Numbered from the stretch's first letter, positions 34,101 to 49,100 are shown. The stretch is 64,000 bases of DNA from Strigamia acuminata (GCA_949358305.1 OX442320.1:2296501-2360500), one strand, 5' to 3'. A program made the numbers and translations. Notes: generated by a model from the letters alone, not told the origin.

Positions 34101-37100
34101 GTTTGTCCGTCGTCAGTTCGATCTCGTGTACGGCTTCGGTCGTCCTTCCGGGCGTTTTGGTGAGGATCCGCTCGTGCTTACGAAGTATTCGTCTCAGCAA
34201 TGATGCCTCGTTGACTTGCAGAGCGGCTTCCTCGACCAACGTGTCCACCATGTTGCTTCTTTGCAATTCCAGAGCGAAGGCTACGAAATCGTAGTCCTGT
34301 ACGAATTTTCGCAGTCCTCTCTCGTATTCCTCCTTCTCTTGGGCCTCGTCCAGTAATTTTTGGGGTACCACTGGAATGGGCCTTTCACCTTCGGGGCTTA
34401 TCCAGTTCCACGATCTCGTTATCGGATTTGGCTGTATTTTTAGTTTAGCCATGATGTCGATTCCGAGGAGGAACACCTTGTCGTGGGATGGCAGCACCAA
34501 GAAGGGGTGGGATAGGTTCCCTCCCCTCCAATCGATGGTGATTTTTATTACGCCCCTTGGCTTTACATAGCCATTAGCCGTGAGTAATTCCACATTCTCA
34601 TTTACTTTCATCATTTTGTCTTCGATGTCTAGGCTCTCGACTAGATCTTCGGATATGAAAGAACGATCCGCTCCGGAATCCAGTAGTCCCAGTAACTTTT
34701 GGTTTTCAATGGTCACTGGTAACATACAGAGTGTCTCGCAATGTGACTTTGAGACGTTGCAGTGGAATACTCGCAATTTCTGCGGTACGACGTCCAAGTC
34801 AAACGGGAGTTCGGCCCAACTATCGTCTGTCTTGGCCTCAGTTCTCACTTGCATGCCCCTCAGTATCACTTTTTCTTCCTTTTCTGGTGCGGATTGGGCT
34901 CGGTCTTTGACCTGCGCATCAAGTATGGCGTGACCGGCAGGTCCGGTATGGAATTTCTTTTTCCTTGTTATTTCCTCGGCTTTCGCAGACGAAGTCGATT
35001 CTATTTCTTCGACGACGCCTGCGCTTGGCAGTTTTTTGCCAGGGCGACATTTAACTCTGCCATCATCTTCATCATAGTCTGTGTTTCGCTAGTGATTTTG
35101 GCCTTTTTTTCGCATTTGTCGGAATAATGGCCGTATTCCCCACAGCTGTAGCATTTAATATTGCTTTTGTCGCCCGTGGGTGTGAAACCCGGTTTTCTTG
35201 GGACGAATGCTGTTGGGAACCGTTTTTTCAGGCTCGGCGCCCCCTTTTCCTTGGCGGCGCGGGCGTGAGCTCTGAATTGGGTGATGGCTAGCGCTCGGTG
35301 CGCGTGATGAAGGTACGGGCCTTGGTCGTCGCACCCCGTCGATAAGTTCTCGAGGTGCTCGTGCAGGTCTTCTTCATCGCTTGATTCCTCTGCTGGCTCG
35401 GCGACCGCCGCGGGAGGTGACGCTTCTTCTGCTTTCGCCGAGGTGGCTAAGTCAGTCGAGGTCACCTGCATCGCCGTAGTCGTCGGAGCTTTCTTTGGGG
35501 CAGCAATCGGGTTGCTTGGGAGCGTTATACCGGTTTTTGGTGTCAACGTCCGTCCCGAAGACGCCTCAGTGAGGCTCATTATGCCGCTGAGGTATTCGCT
35601 CGGTCTCATTAGTTTCTCGGAAGCTTTATGGCGTTCGGCGCTGGTTATCAGTCGCTTTTCGTGGGCTTCCGCCTCTTCGGGTGGCAGTGAGGCGTAGTAT
35701 CTTTGTTCTATCTCCAGTGTATTGGTTAGGAGATAATTACTGACGTCCCGATAGTTGCCAGTGCGGGGAGCACGCATGTCTAGCAATATTCGTTGTGAAT
35801 GTGCTGACAATCCCCCATAGAAAATCATCGTAAACCCGGCAGGGTTAATTTCGTACGGTGCTCGGGCGAAGAGTAATTTCGCTCGGGCGTCGTAGTCGGC
35901 GAGTGTTTCACCTGGGGCTTGACGGAGACCACGCAATTTGTTGCTGATCTCGTCTGGTGTCTCGCCGTATCGAAGGTCGAAACGGACGAGAAAGTCGTCC
36001 CAGGTCGAATTTTTCAGCCCTTGGTACCACTCGCGGGCTGACCCGGTGGTTAACTCCACTAGGCCGTGTGTAAGCATATCGGCGACGGTCGCCTTTGTAG
36101 CTTTCTTAATTCTCATTACTTCGTCGAGGAAGCGGTCTCCCGCTTTCCACGAACCGTCGAATCGCGTCTGCACGTAGTGTTGCCATCGGATATTACCCGT
36201 GGCTTCGGCCGCTGGTTCGTTACGCACGCCATATTTGCGTTTGACCCTTTCACCGGCGCGGTTATGTTCATCTCCGGGGTGGCCTAAGTCGATTCCTTCC
36301 TTTCGGAAAGAGTTCAATAAGGCACGTCCCAGTTCAGCCATTGTATATTGTCGGCCGGCAGAGTCCTGGAAATTCCCCTCCTGTATGTGTTGGTCTATTG
36401 GACCGCCAGTTGTGTCGATGTGACATAAAATCACATTCTTATTGTTTAATTATCTAATCTCGATATATTTATCCCGTACTTATTTATATCCGATGATATT
36501 TGCTTGTTTAGATATTATGCATTTGTTTATTGCTTTTTAACACACAGCATCATGCTGTGTCCAGTGTTTCCTATTAATTCTCGATTTATTTGATTATATA
36601 ATTCCAATTCACGACACCAGGTGTCGTTCTTGTATCACTCGTTCTTCCAAGATGGCGGCGACCATCGCTTTGGCTCTCGCCCTTATGTTTTCACTTTGTA
36701 ATGACTTCATTTGTAAGTATTTTGGTTTAGTAAACTTGTTTTTATGTTTTTAAACGTTGCCTTGTTTATTGCACGACATATAAGCGCATTTGCGCGGTCG
36801 TTTTATTCGTTTTTCGCTCCCGACGTCGCCCACACGTTCGCACGAGTAGTGCGACGCCTTTTGCGACGTTACACTCGAAGTTTCGAGTGCTTTTTGGTCG
36901 TTTTCCTCTGCTACCGACCTACAATTGGTAGCAGAGGATGGTTCTCATCCTTTGCACGCTATTTTTCCACTAACTATTGCCGAAAATTCCGCGAATTTCG
37001 CGAATTTCGCGGCAATTTTGTATTTTTAGGTTTCCGCGACGATTTTCGGCATTTTTCGGATGTTTCACGACGTGAGACGACGCCTACATCCTCACAACGC

Positions 37101-40100
37101 CTTGGCGACGTTGTGCACCAGTTATTTTCATTAATTATCGCCGAAAATTCCGCGGGTTTCGCGAATTTTGCGGCGATTTTGTCTTTTGCAGATTTCCGAC
37201 GTTTCGACGACGTTCTTCGATTCGACGACGTCGAGCAGACGTCCGCCATCGAGAAACGAGATTAATTCTCGCTGTGTCACACCCCGGCGTGTGCACAGTA
37301 TCGCCGAACTTAAAAAACGACGATTTTCAACGCTTTAAGTGAAGAGCCTCGATTTAAATCGAGAAGAATTTGGATTTTCGAATCCAAATTGCGTTTTTCT
37401 CAGTTCTTCGAGAGAACTGTGCCGTGTTATCTGATTGCACGAGGCTGTGTGACAATCCACAGCGATTCATTGTGACGGTTTACAATGGCTATAAATGCCT
37501 ATTTTCTTAGAAAGAAGCGCTGTTGCGCCATTATCATGATATCTCGAAGATATTCTGTGTAAAACTGATAAATGTCTGGAATAAAGTTATTTATGATGTT
37601 TCAAATACAAAGATGTTCGTTTATTAAGAATAAACACTCATTCCTACTTGATATCAAAGGATTCCGGCCGAATCACGAAGAGTCGTCTGCTAAAACCGCA
37701 TTTGTCAATGCGCAATGTTGCCACAAGATGGCGCGATTACGATTTAGCGGCAAATTCAAGATATGAATATAAAACATGTAAATAAATATAAAACTATATT
37801 TACTAGAATGAAACGAAGCTTTGTGAACATTAATATAAAGATATATTAATGTCTTGTGATGTTAAATACAATGTAACTTCCATTTTCTGCGGGACAGGAC
37901 ATTTGGTGATCAATCGATCAACCAATAGATCTGATTGGTGGATCCATTTCCGGTCCTGGGTATCCAGTTCCGGTTGTGGTGAGAATTAGCACATTGTTCC
38001 TCCGTATCCACTTCCGGTGATACGGGATTGGAGGGATTCGTGGAACCCATGTTCCAATTGGATAACTGGATTAATCCTTAATCCAGTCAGGTTATATAAA
38101 CCCAAACAACCGGCCATTCTGCAGCTCTGTTTGATTATTTTCTGTTTGGTATTGTTACTTAAGAAATATGATTCGTTGTTCACGTAAAAAACCTTTTGGT
38201 TCTTTGTTGATTTATTCGCAAAGAACCGTTGCATGATTCTACAGAATCATGCCACCGCCGGCAATTGAAGTCGAAGTGCTGGGATTATTATGTTGCATAA
38301 ATGTTACAGTCTACGGTTGCGACGCCGAAGGAGAACCCGCCGTTGTGCAATTCAGTATCCTCCGGACAGGACCAAGTTGTCTTTTTCGGTATGAACGTAT
38401 TCCGTTACCACGAGTAGCATCGGTATTGTTGAGAATCGGTTCCTTCACCTGATGGTGCCAAAGCAGTCTGTTTTACAGTAACCACGAGTAGCACCAAGTG
38501 TTTGGCAAGCTGATTCTCATGGTATTCGATGCCAAAGCAGTCGGTCTATTATTAGTACCGCGAGAGATAAAACTGCTGTGCGGAGCCGCGAGCTATCGAC
38601 CCCTGTGTACGTGGTACCGTCAACCACTCGATGGACGACCGTGCTGCGACGCCGGGGACGCTTGATACCGTTCTGCATGGCAAGGCGTATATTCTAATCG
38701 ATGGCAATTGTGTGTTGCGACGGGAAGCTTAATCTTCATTTTATTTATAACAGCAAAACTTAAACTCGACAACCAGTTGGACCAAAATCAAGTCAGAAGA
38801 CTTAATCTCATATTGAACTCAATATAACCGATAAGTTGACGACAACTTATTCCCGAAATATCTAAATAAGAATTCACAACGATATGAATTAAATATAATT
38901 CATAAGTGGAATATTGATAAGTAAATGAATACATTTACTTACACCAATATCCTCCCAAAGTTGTGGCGGTGCAGACAAAGTCAACCGCAATGCTCAGATC
39001 ATTCGATTTATCGACGTGCGATAGTTTACACAGCGAACCAAGGAAACCAGCGAAGCCGTATCGGACTCCAGGACACAGCCATCCGGCTTAAGATGACATC
39101 TATAATCAGGTCGAGCGATGGGGAAACCGCTCCCATATTCCAGACCCGTAGTGATATTATTCTAGGGCCAGTTGGCCAATTCTTTGTATAGTTTAATAGC
39201 TGATTTAACTTGCCAAATGTCGGCATTAGTCCTATGTATAATTTAGCCTTGATATTATTGTTTACCAACAATAAACTGTCTTGTATTTATCTCGTATTGT
39301 ATTCACTGTTTATTTATTGCGATCTCTTCCCGGTACCATTGTTAAATGGGAGTTGTGGTCGTCACCGTCACACGTGGAGGTCCCACCGAGATTAGGTTGC
39401 AATTAAATTCGATTGAATTGCAACAGTGAATATTGGAGATAAATATTTAACTAAAAGATTTAAGTTAAAAATAGACAGATTAAATTCTCAGTTTATATTT
39501 CCATGTGAAGAAGTTAAACTGATGAAATAGAAATACGTAGTAGATTTTCCTTCATTATTTTCGTTTGAAGATTTTAGGGATTTCAAAGACTACCACCTAA
39601 TCTCACACGTGGAGGTCCCACCGAGATTAGGTTGCAATTAAATTCGATTGAATTGCAACAGTGAATATTGGAGATAAATATTTAACTAAAAGATTTAAGT
39701 TAAAAATAGACAGATTAAATTCTCAGTTTATATTTCCATGTGAAGAAGTTAAACTGATGAAATAGAAATACGTAGTAGATTTTCCTTCATTATTTTCGTT
39801 TGAAGATTTTAGGGATTTCAAAGACTACCACCTAATCTCACACGTGGAGGTCCCACCGAGATTAGGTTGCAATTAAATTCGATAGAATTGTAAAAGTGAA
39901 TTTTGAGATAAATATTTAACTAAAAGATTTAGTTAAAAAACAGACCAGTTTCAAACCATGTTTATTTTCTTGAGAAACACCAAAACTGTCCTTTAACTAG
40001 GAATTTCGGAAGTTATAGACCTATCACACGATCACTGAAATAGGTTGCAAATTAATTCGACCGAATTGCAAAAGCGAATCTTGAATCCGATATTAACAAA

Positions 40101-43100
40101 AAAATTTTAGTTAAAACAGACAAATAGATTTTCAGTTTATATTTTCATGTGAAAAGTTAAACTGACGAAATGGAAACGTTTAGTGAACTCTCTTTACTAT
40201 TTTCGTTCGACAATTTAAGGAATACGAAGTATTTTAAATAAGAAATCAAAAAAAAGTTTCGAGTGAAATAAGAATACAGATATTTTTTTCGAAGTTTGTT
40301 TTATTTCGAAAAGCTAAAAACATACAAGTTTAGAAGGCGGACTTCTTACGAATTTATCTTTCCACCTGAAAAGTTAAAACGAAGAAAACACCGCAACTAT
40401 TTGGAAATATTTACAAGAAATTAAGTTTCTTGTAACTGTACGTCGACACCGATAGCCAGCGACCACGCGCCATAGCAATACGCGTCGATCTCCGTATCAA
40501 ACGCAGCAGGGAAGCTACTCAAACCTTCAACGCAAGGTGCGAACGAATGCTTGGAAATTATGGCGGACAACAGATAAAAGACGGCGGAGAAATGTTACAG
40601 AAGGTTCGTAGAGATTTATTTAAGTGTCGCGAACTAATTTTTCCACTGCCATCGGTACCAAAGATAATTTAGTTGTTGGAGAAAAACAACACACTCCATT
40701 TCGCAGAAAAGATTTGCAAATCGAAATGAATATTACCTTTATTTGAAGGAATTAACTATTTTCACAAAAAGTACATTTTTTCCTTCGGGACAATGGAAAT
40801 TAAGAAAATATAAAATGGCGGCGAATGAAGTTGCCGACCACGTAGAATAGTATTTTTTACATTGAAAGTTACGAATCACGATAAACGCTTTCCCTCGGAA
40901 AAGTAAAAGGATTTCATTCAATCTTTCCTTTCGGAAATTTAACAGTGTTTTAAGTTTCCAACGATATTTGGGTCTCCCAAATTTTGAGAATTTCTAAATG
41001 AAATTTAGCTGTTTGAAAAACAACGAATATTTTTAGTAATCTAATCGGACATTTTCCCACATGATTTCTTAAAACCGGAATAACAAATCCATTTGTGGCT
41101 ATGAACTTTGCCACATGAAATATTTACGGAGCGAATATTTTTTAATTGGATTGAAGCTTTAAAATCAGATAGCTGATTTAAACGAAGAAAATAAGTTTCA
41201 AAGTAATTATTTTTCTTTCGGAAAAATCAAATAAATCACCGCTGATGAAAAGTTGTATTTTTCCATTCGAAAAAACTAAGAATTGCACAAGATTTATCTT
41301 CTATTTTGAACATAGATTTTATTCGGAAAAGGAAAGATTCTAGATACATTATTTTTCTCTAAAAATTAAGAATTTAGTCAATTTTCCTAAAGGTTAATGG
41401 AATGTCATCATATATTTCGTTCGTAATTTACGTGTTAAAGTTTAATCAGAAAAACGATTGAATATGTTTTATTTGCGATAAGTAAAAGAAAGGTTCTTTA
41501 AAAATGGAATTTCGATGCAAATCCCACAGTAAAGGGAATGTTATGTGTGAGCAATTAACGAAAAGTTGGAATAACTTCATTTTATTTCATTCAAAAGTAG
41601 TTGTGAAAAATCAATTTCAAATATTTTTCAAAGAAAAATTATTTTTATCGGAAAAAAGTAATTTACATGTCCTCGCGCGGACCGAGTAGTAAACTGCTTA
41701 ATTGTGACATCGATACTGTTATTGTGTCACGTGTTATACGGAATTCCAAACCAGTGAATTACGAATTTTGGCGCGATAGGAATAGAAGTTTGACAGTGAA
41801 AGTTCTCCAGATTTGCCTTTTCATTTGAAAAGTTCAAATTGAGGAAATGCTGCAGCAGATGAAGGTATTTACGACAATTGAGATTTAAATATTCTTTCAT
41901 TCAAAAGATAAAAGATCTCTGCAAAAACATCTCGTTATTAGAGATAAGGGGGACGAAAATTATTAAAACGAATAATCAAAGACACGTCCTTCGTAAATAT
42001 CGCAAAGGAATAACTAATTGTGAAAACAATTGTCCGCTCAGGAAAAGTGGAATTTAGCTAGATATTTTCTTTCGAAAAATCAAAGCAATTGTCATCAAAA
42101 AAGAAAGATTTGATGAATAATTTTTACCCAAAAGTCTAAAGGATTGTCGAATAGTTTTCTCCCGAAAAACAAGTACACATTTGTACCAATAACTTTATCG
42201 TTTAAAGTAAAATTTCGAATATTTTCTTTTGGAAGATTAGAGAATTAGATAATTTTTCTCGCAAAACAAATTTAAAGAATTTTAACGAATTTTTATTTGT
42301 TAAAAAAATTTGTTAAAAAAGGGGGAGATGGATGGTGAAAATTTATTTTTTCACACTCGAAAAATGGAATTTAAACCCGAAAAAGTAAAGACTTGGTCAA
42401 ATTATTCTTCCTATTGGAAATGAATACACAATGTTGGGAATCGAAAATAGATTTCAATTACAAAGGAATGATTATTTGAACGATAATTGAATAAGAATAA
42501 GAAAAATTGAGAGTTTGAGAAAACTTTATTAAAGTTGTGGTTGTAACGATATCACACACTAACGGAATAATTAAAAGAAAAATATTTTTTGAAGAAAAGT
42601 TATTTAATTATTTGGATTGGTAAAAATCCCAAAGTTCAAGAAGATTGAAGTAAGTTTATTTTATTTTCATTTGAAAAATACAATATTTTACGAATGTCTT
42701 CCCGAAGGAATTTTATTTTATCGGTAAAATTGAATCTCGAAGGGAACGGACTTAGTAGAGAACTACTAAATAGATGTAACGTCCTTTATACCATTGGCCG
42801 ACACTAACATCCGCCAATCAGAAGTTGGGAGATCTAGGGATCCCCAGCCCCCTGCTATTAAAGGAGGACCAGATCAGATACTGATCATTCGCATCCAGAC
42901 CAGACCAGAAGACGTGTTCCAGAGTCATCTTGACCACGCCGTCCCGATTTCAGTCACGATTCGAATTTTGTGTGCCGTGTAACCTGCAAAAGCTAACACG
43001 TGTCAAACAAACGCGAAGTTTAATTTTATTTTGTCAAAAGTAAAGTTTAGAAGTGTTTCTTGTTGAAAAGTGTATTATATTCGTCTTCTTTATAAATTAA

Positions 43101-46100
43101 AGAATTAAAATCGTCAGATTTTGAATTTTTTTATGGCTCAAAAACCATTGAATATGATCGATCCAAAAGGAAATAATAAGCAGACAAACTTAAATTTAAG
43201 TTCTGTACCACTTGGCGATCAAACAGAAAAGATTCCCGATCATTTTACTCTGTATTGTAATCGTCATGGACTGGATAAAACCAAGTTTAAAAATATAATC
43301 GAAGCTTCAGACTATGTAAAAGCTAGGAACTGGCGAGATCGTACCCAATCTCAATCTTCACATCAAGATCCAGTACGGAATCCACAAACATACAGCCGAA
43401 ACTTAGTGAATCAAGATTCTCATACTATGTTTCAAACATCCAGTAGGGGATCTAAGTTAGAAAAGTTTAAACCACCTAATTCGGTAGATAAGGGGGAAGA
43501 GAATTATAAACCTAATAATTCTCGTCCAGAGAGTTCGTTAACTAACCAGTCGGTTGTTCAGAACAAATTAAAACTCGTTTACAATCGAGATCAGCTAATT
43601 TCAGTTCGATATGCTAATCCAGCTGAAGCACAACGATATGTGGCTAGCCTTAATCTGTCGATTAACCTACCGCTATCAAAAGAATTGGGAACCGTAAACA
43701 AAAGTTTTGGGCCACCAATATCAACGCAAAGGAAAGATATTCGGACTCCAAACAAACATTTGCAGTCAAATAACGTACAACAACGTGCCCGATCGCCGAT
43801 CACAAACTCATGTTTGCGGACGTATGATTTGTCTACCAAGAAGAGTCCCCAGCCAAGACAATTCTACCTAACGCCCATTTCAAATCGAAAAAAGGTCAAG
43901 CAAACTTTTCCCTTGAAAAAGTATTACCAACACGATAATGAGAATGATTTTAAACCTAAAAAAGAAAGTTTTTTGACTAACCCACGGGAGATCCGGTATC
44001 AATTCGAACAGTATTGTAAACAATACCAGTTAAATTCAGCTGAATTTAAAAATATAAACGAAGCGCAACAATTCGTATTTCGAAATCAATACCGTAACCA
44101 ACGACTAAAACCCGTCCCAGTCGTCAATCTGACGGAGATACAACAATTTGCGTCTGGAAAGCAACCCTGCAATATCCAGAATAATTCATCTCAACGAGAG
44201 GAATTAAGAACTTCAAAAAAGCGTTTTCGGTCACCAAGTCCAGCTGGTGATGAAGAAACTTCAAGTACAAACCAACATGTTCAAAAACTGACTGAAAACC
44301 CAGGTTTCCAATCATCAGTTCCACGACTTAGAGTCAAATATAGATCCCCTCGTTTGTTGCGGGATTTCACAATTCCAAATATGGGTCCTTTCCACGTATG
44401 GTTTTCCAATGAGGGTCCCATTCATGTATGGTTTTCCAGAGATGACCTAAAACAAAAAGTTGGGTCGTCACGGTCATTTACACTGCCAAGTGAGTACACT
44501 GTGTGTAACTGCCCAAAGAAAAAACGTCGAAAGAAATCAGTACAGCAGGCTGAGAGATCTCGGAAATTTGCAAATATGCGAGCTCAATATTTAGCAAAGA
44601 ATCATGTTGATTAACATGATATGATACACAAAGATTCCCCGATTATAGTGTAAACAGAAAATCCTCTTCTAAAAATCATGACCTCTCTTCTAAAGAAAAG
44701 GGGGACAAAATATAAAAGTTAGAATTAACAAAATTTTGAAAAGTAATGCTACATTATTAAGACAACTAGTTTAATTAAATTAGTCAATTGTACAAAGAAT
44801 ACCAAGTGACTCCGGTCATGACAATTAAGGGGGACAATTATGATTTCTTAATTGTCAACTCTTATCATCTAAAAGCTATTTATTGTATATTTATAGCGAT
44901 ACATCTGACTAGGCATATGAAATAAATATTTTGTGATAACACAAATGATGATTTTATGTATGACGAAAGTTTCTTCAAAAAGAAGACTTGGAAATAAATT
45001 CTGGACTTGAATTTAGGCTATTAGAAAAGATTATTTCGGCAGAAAATCAGAACTTAGATAATTCAAGTTAGTTTATGTAAGCTCAAATTCGAAATTGGAA
45101 GTCACGGTATCTCCAAGATACATCAAGTCCGAAAATAGCATTTATGCTAATTAGGAGAATAACGAAAACTCTATAAAATTTTATATAATTGTGTTATTAA
45201 GGGGGATGTGTGACGGTTTACAATGGCTATAAATGCCTATTTTCTTAGAAAGAAGCGCTGTTGCGCCATTATCATGATATCTCGAAGATATTCTGTGTAA
45301 AACTGATAAATGTCTGGAATAAAGTTATTTATGATGTTTCAAATACAAAGATGTTCGTTTATTAAGAATAAACACTCATTCCTACTTGATATCAAAGGAT
45401 TCCGGCCGAATCACGAAGAGTCGTCTGCTAAAACCGCATTTGTCAATGCGCAATGTTGCCACAAGATGGCGCGATTACGATTTAGCGGCAAATTCAAGAT
45501 ATGAATATAAAACATGTAAATAAATATAAAACTATATTTACTAGAATGAAACGAAGCTTTGTGAACATTAATATAAAGATATATTAATGTCTTGTGATGT
45601 TAAATACAATGTAACTTCCATTTTCTGCGGGACAGGACATTTGGTGATCAATCGATCAACCAATAGATCTGATTGGTGGATCCATTTCCGGTCCTGGGTA
45701 TCCAGTTCCGGTTGTGGTGAGAATTAGCACATTGTTCCTCCGTATCCACTTCCGGTGATACGGGATTGGAGGGATTCGTGGAACCCATGTTCCAATTGGA
45801 TAACTGGATTAATCCTTAATCCAGTCAGGTTATATAAACCCAAACAACCGGCCATTCTGCAGCTCTGTTTGATTATTTTCTGTTTGGTATTGTTACTTAA
45901 GAAATATGATTCGTTGTTCACGTAAAAAACCTTTTGGTTCTTTGTTGATTTATTCGCAAAGAACCGTTGCATGATTCTACAGAATCATGCCACCGCCGGC
46001 AATTGAAGTCGAAGTGCTGGGATTATTATGTTGCATAAATGTTACAGTCTACGGTTGCGACGCCGAAGGAGAACCCGCCGTTGTGCAATTCAGTATCCTC

Positions 46101-49100
46101 CGGACAGGACCAAGTTGTCTTTTTCGGTATGAACGTATTCCGTTACCACGAGTAGCATCGGTATTGTTGAGAATCGGTTCCTTCACCTGATGGTGCCAAA
46201 GCAGTCTGTTTTACAGTAACCACGAGTAGCACCAAGTGTTTGGCAAGCTGATTCTCATGGTATTCGATGCCAAAGCAGTCGGTCTATTATTAGTACCGCG
46301 AGAGATAAAACTGCTGTGCGGAGCCGCGAGCTATCGACCCCTGTGTACGTGGTACCGTCAACCACTCGATGGACGACCGTGCTGCGACGCCGGGGACGCT
46401 TGATACCGTTCTGCATGGCAAGGCGTATATTCTAATCGATGGCAATTGTGTGTTGCGACGGGAAGCTTAATCTTCATTTTATTTATAACAGCAAAACTTA
46501 AACTCGACAACCAGTTGGACCAAAATCAAGTCAGAAGACTTAATCTCATATTGAACTCAATATAACCGATAAGTTGACGACAACTTATTCCCGAAATATC
46601 TAAATAAGAATTCACAACGATATGAATTAAATATAATTCATAAGTGGAATATTGATAAGTAAATGAATACATTTACTTACACCAATATCCTCCCAAAGTT
46701 GTGGCGGTGCAGACAAAGTCAACCGCAATGCTCAGATCATTCGATTTATCGACGTGCGATAGTTTACACAGCGAACCAAGGAAACCAGCGAAGCCGTATC
46801 GGACTCCAGGACACAGCCATCCGGCTTAAGATGACATCTATAATCAGGTCGAGCGATGGGGAAACCGCTCCCATATTCCAGACCCGTAGTGATATTATTC
46901 TAGGGCCAGTTGGCCAATTCTTTGTATAGTTTAATAGCTGATTTAACTTGCCAAATGTCGGCATTAGTCCTATGTATAATTTAGCCTTGATATTATTGTT
47001 TACCAACAATAAACTGTCTTGTATTTATCTCGTATTGTATTCACTGTTTATTTATTGCGATCTCTTCCCGGTACCATTGTTAAATGGGAGTTGTGGTCGT
47101 CACCGTCACATCATCTATTTCTCCTTCATTTCGTGAAACTTTGTTAATTTTAAGTGGGTATTTTGGAGTGGGACACTGTTAGTATCGGCACTGCCCTACG
47201 GACAAGTCTGTCCAAGCGGTGTTTGTATTCTAAAGCAAGGCTGAGCCCTGCGCCACCTAGCACTCCCGCAGCCCCAGGTGGCTATAAAGGAAGCTAGGGG
47301 GACACTTGCTTTAGGTTCTCAGCCGATTGTAGCATCGGCTCCCCTTCTGGTGATATCCGCTTTGAACCACGTGGGAGGTGATTTAGTGAATAGTGCAACG
47401 ATTTTGTGTGAACAAACATTCGTCCACACTTTCTGTGCCTTAGTGAAGTGCTTCGATCGCCGTTATACCATTCTCCTGAGTCCGTGTGCTTTGTGCGGTG
47501 CGCCGAGTCTTCGCAACGATGCAAAAGACAACGGAAACGACGGTCAGCCGAATTCCCATCCTCTCTGTCGGGAATTATGAGCCCTGGCAGAGAGCGATGC
47601 GGATGCTTTTGAAATCCGAGGGCCTTTGGAGGCATGTAACGGAGGAGAAGGAGGCCGATCATCTTTTGACTTTAACGGACAAAGAAAAAGAACGTTACAT
47701 GGTTAAAAAGGACAAAGCTCTCGGGCATATCTACATGTATGTCAGCGAACCGAAACGTTCAGCCCTGGACAATTGTGACACTCCCAAACAGGCATGGGAC
47801 GTCCTGGCAAAAGCGTACGCGCCTAGTTCGCGGGCGCGACGGGCAGCATTACGGTCGGAGTTCTTGACTTTGCATCTCGAACCCAATGAGGAAATGCAGG
47901 ATTTCATCAATAGAGTGGATCATTTTGTTCGTCAGTTGGCTGATATCAATGAAGTCACGACAGCTGATCATCATGCGTATCAATACCTCAACCGACTACC
48001 GCCCGAATGCGCACAGGCAACGTTCGCCATATATCACTGGCCCGATCCAGAATTCACTCCGACTAAAGTTGCCGAACAATTGATTTCCGAATATCTACGG
48101 TTGAAACCGATGGGATTGCACAATGTACACTCATCTTCTGTGCATTCGTCTGTAAAAGGCCAACAATCCCGAAAGAATTCTCGTCCTCGTCGACCGTTAT
48201 CGGAAATTAAATGTTTCAATTGTAATGAGATGGGCCACTACGCGAACAAGTGTCCCCATCCACGACGGGAGGATCACAATCAACCCCCGGCATCGGCTTC
48301 TTTCCAACGCTCTCGAAGCAAGAGCAAGAAGCGCAACAAAAACGCCGCGCCCAAGCCCGACGATACGCGTCCGCGTGGTTGTTCTCGTCCAACACGAGAA
48401 GGGACATTCTTCGCCAGTGCCCCACAAGCCCCAGCGCGCCCAGTTGCACATTTCATGCAATCCAATGAATGGATTGTCGACTGTGGCGCGACGGACCACG
48501 TCTCCTATGTTCGAGCTTGGTTTACGGATTTTGTGGACATCGTGCCTTTCGACATCGAACTCGGACAAGGCAAGTCCAAAGTGACTGGAAAAGGAAATGT
48601 CCGACTTCTAACCAGGATAGATGACTGCAATTGCATCGTGAATTTGACGAACGTACTTTTTGCACCGAATTTCGAGGCCAATTTGATTTCGGTTTCCAAA
48701 ATCGACAAAACACGTCATCACATACATTTCTACAACGGTGAAGTCAACATCTATCAATCGGACATCCGAAGTTCTATTCTTCGGGCGAAGGAGAAGGCTG
48801 GATTATATTATGTGGACGGTTTATGTTCAACTCCTTCTGTGTCTGCGGTTATTTCGACCCCGGTGTCGACGACAATTCCACCACCAATTCAACAACCGCC
48901 AGTTTTGACTTATGTCACGACAGAAGTGGATTTTGAGAACATTCCGAAACCAAAGAAGGGGAAATTGAGACAAGGAGACATTACAGATTTTCGCATAGAA
49001 ATGCCACCAATTCCGAAGCAAATTCCGAATCAAATCGTCAATCCTATCCAGTCTCAAATTGTTCCCCAATCCACGCCTATCCAACCAGATCCTCCTATCC

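Larger units (their letters stand above)
37471..47110 (+). mobile_element. Non-autonomous LTR retrotransposon with a novel ORF
   Basis: LTRs of 1902 bp (TGTGACGG...CCGTCACA, 8-bp terminal inverted repeats) at 37471-39372 and 45209-47110 appear identical. Target duplication TCAT. A tRNA-Gln-type primer site follows the 5' LTR and a purine run (AAGGGGGATG) precedes the 3' LTR. The 5.8-kb inside carries no gag, protease, RT or integrase, only a 493-residue ORF. It must borrow enzymes. Identical LTRs mean a very recent insertion into the copia leader. Confidence 0.93.

Noticed and set aside
36744-37265. 173-residue frame starting in the copia LTR
   Set aside because: Low-complexity, crosses the LTR/leader border and primer site; not conserved in the other LTR context.
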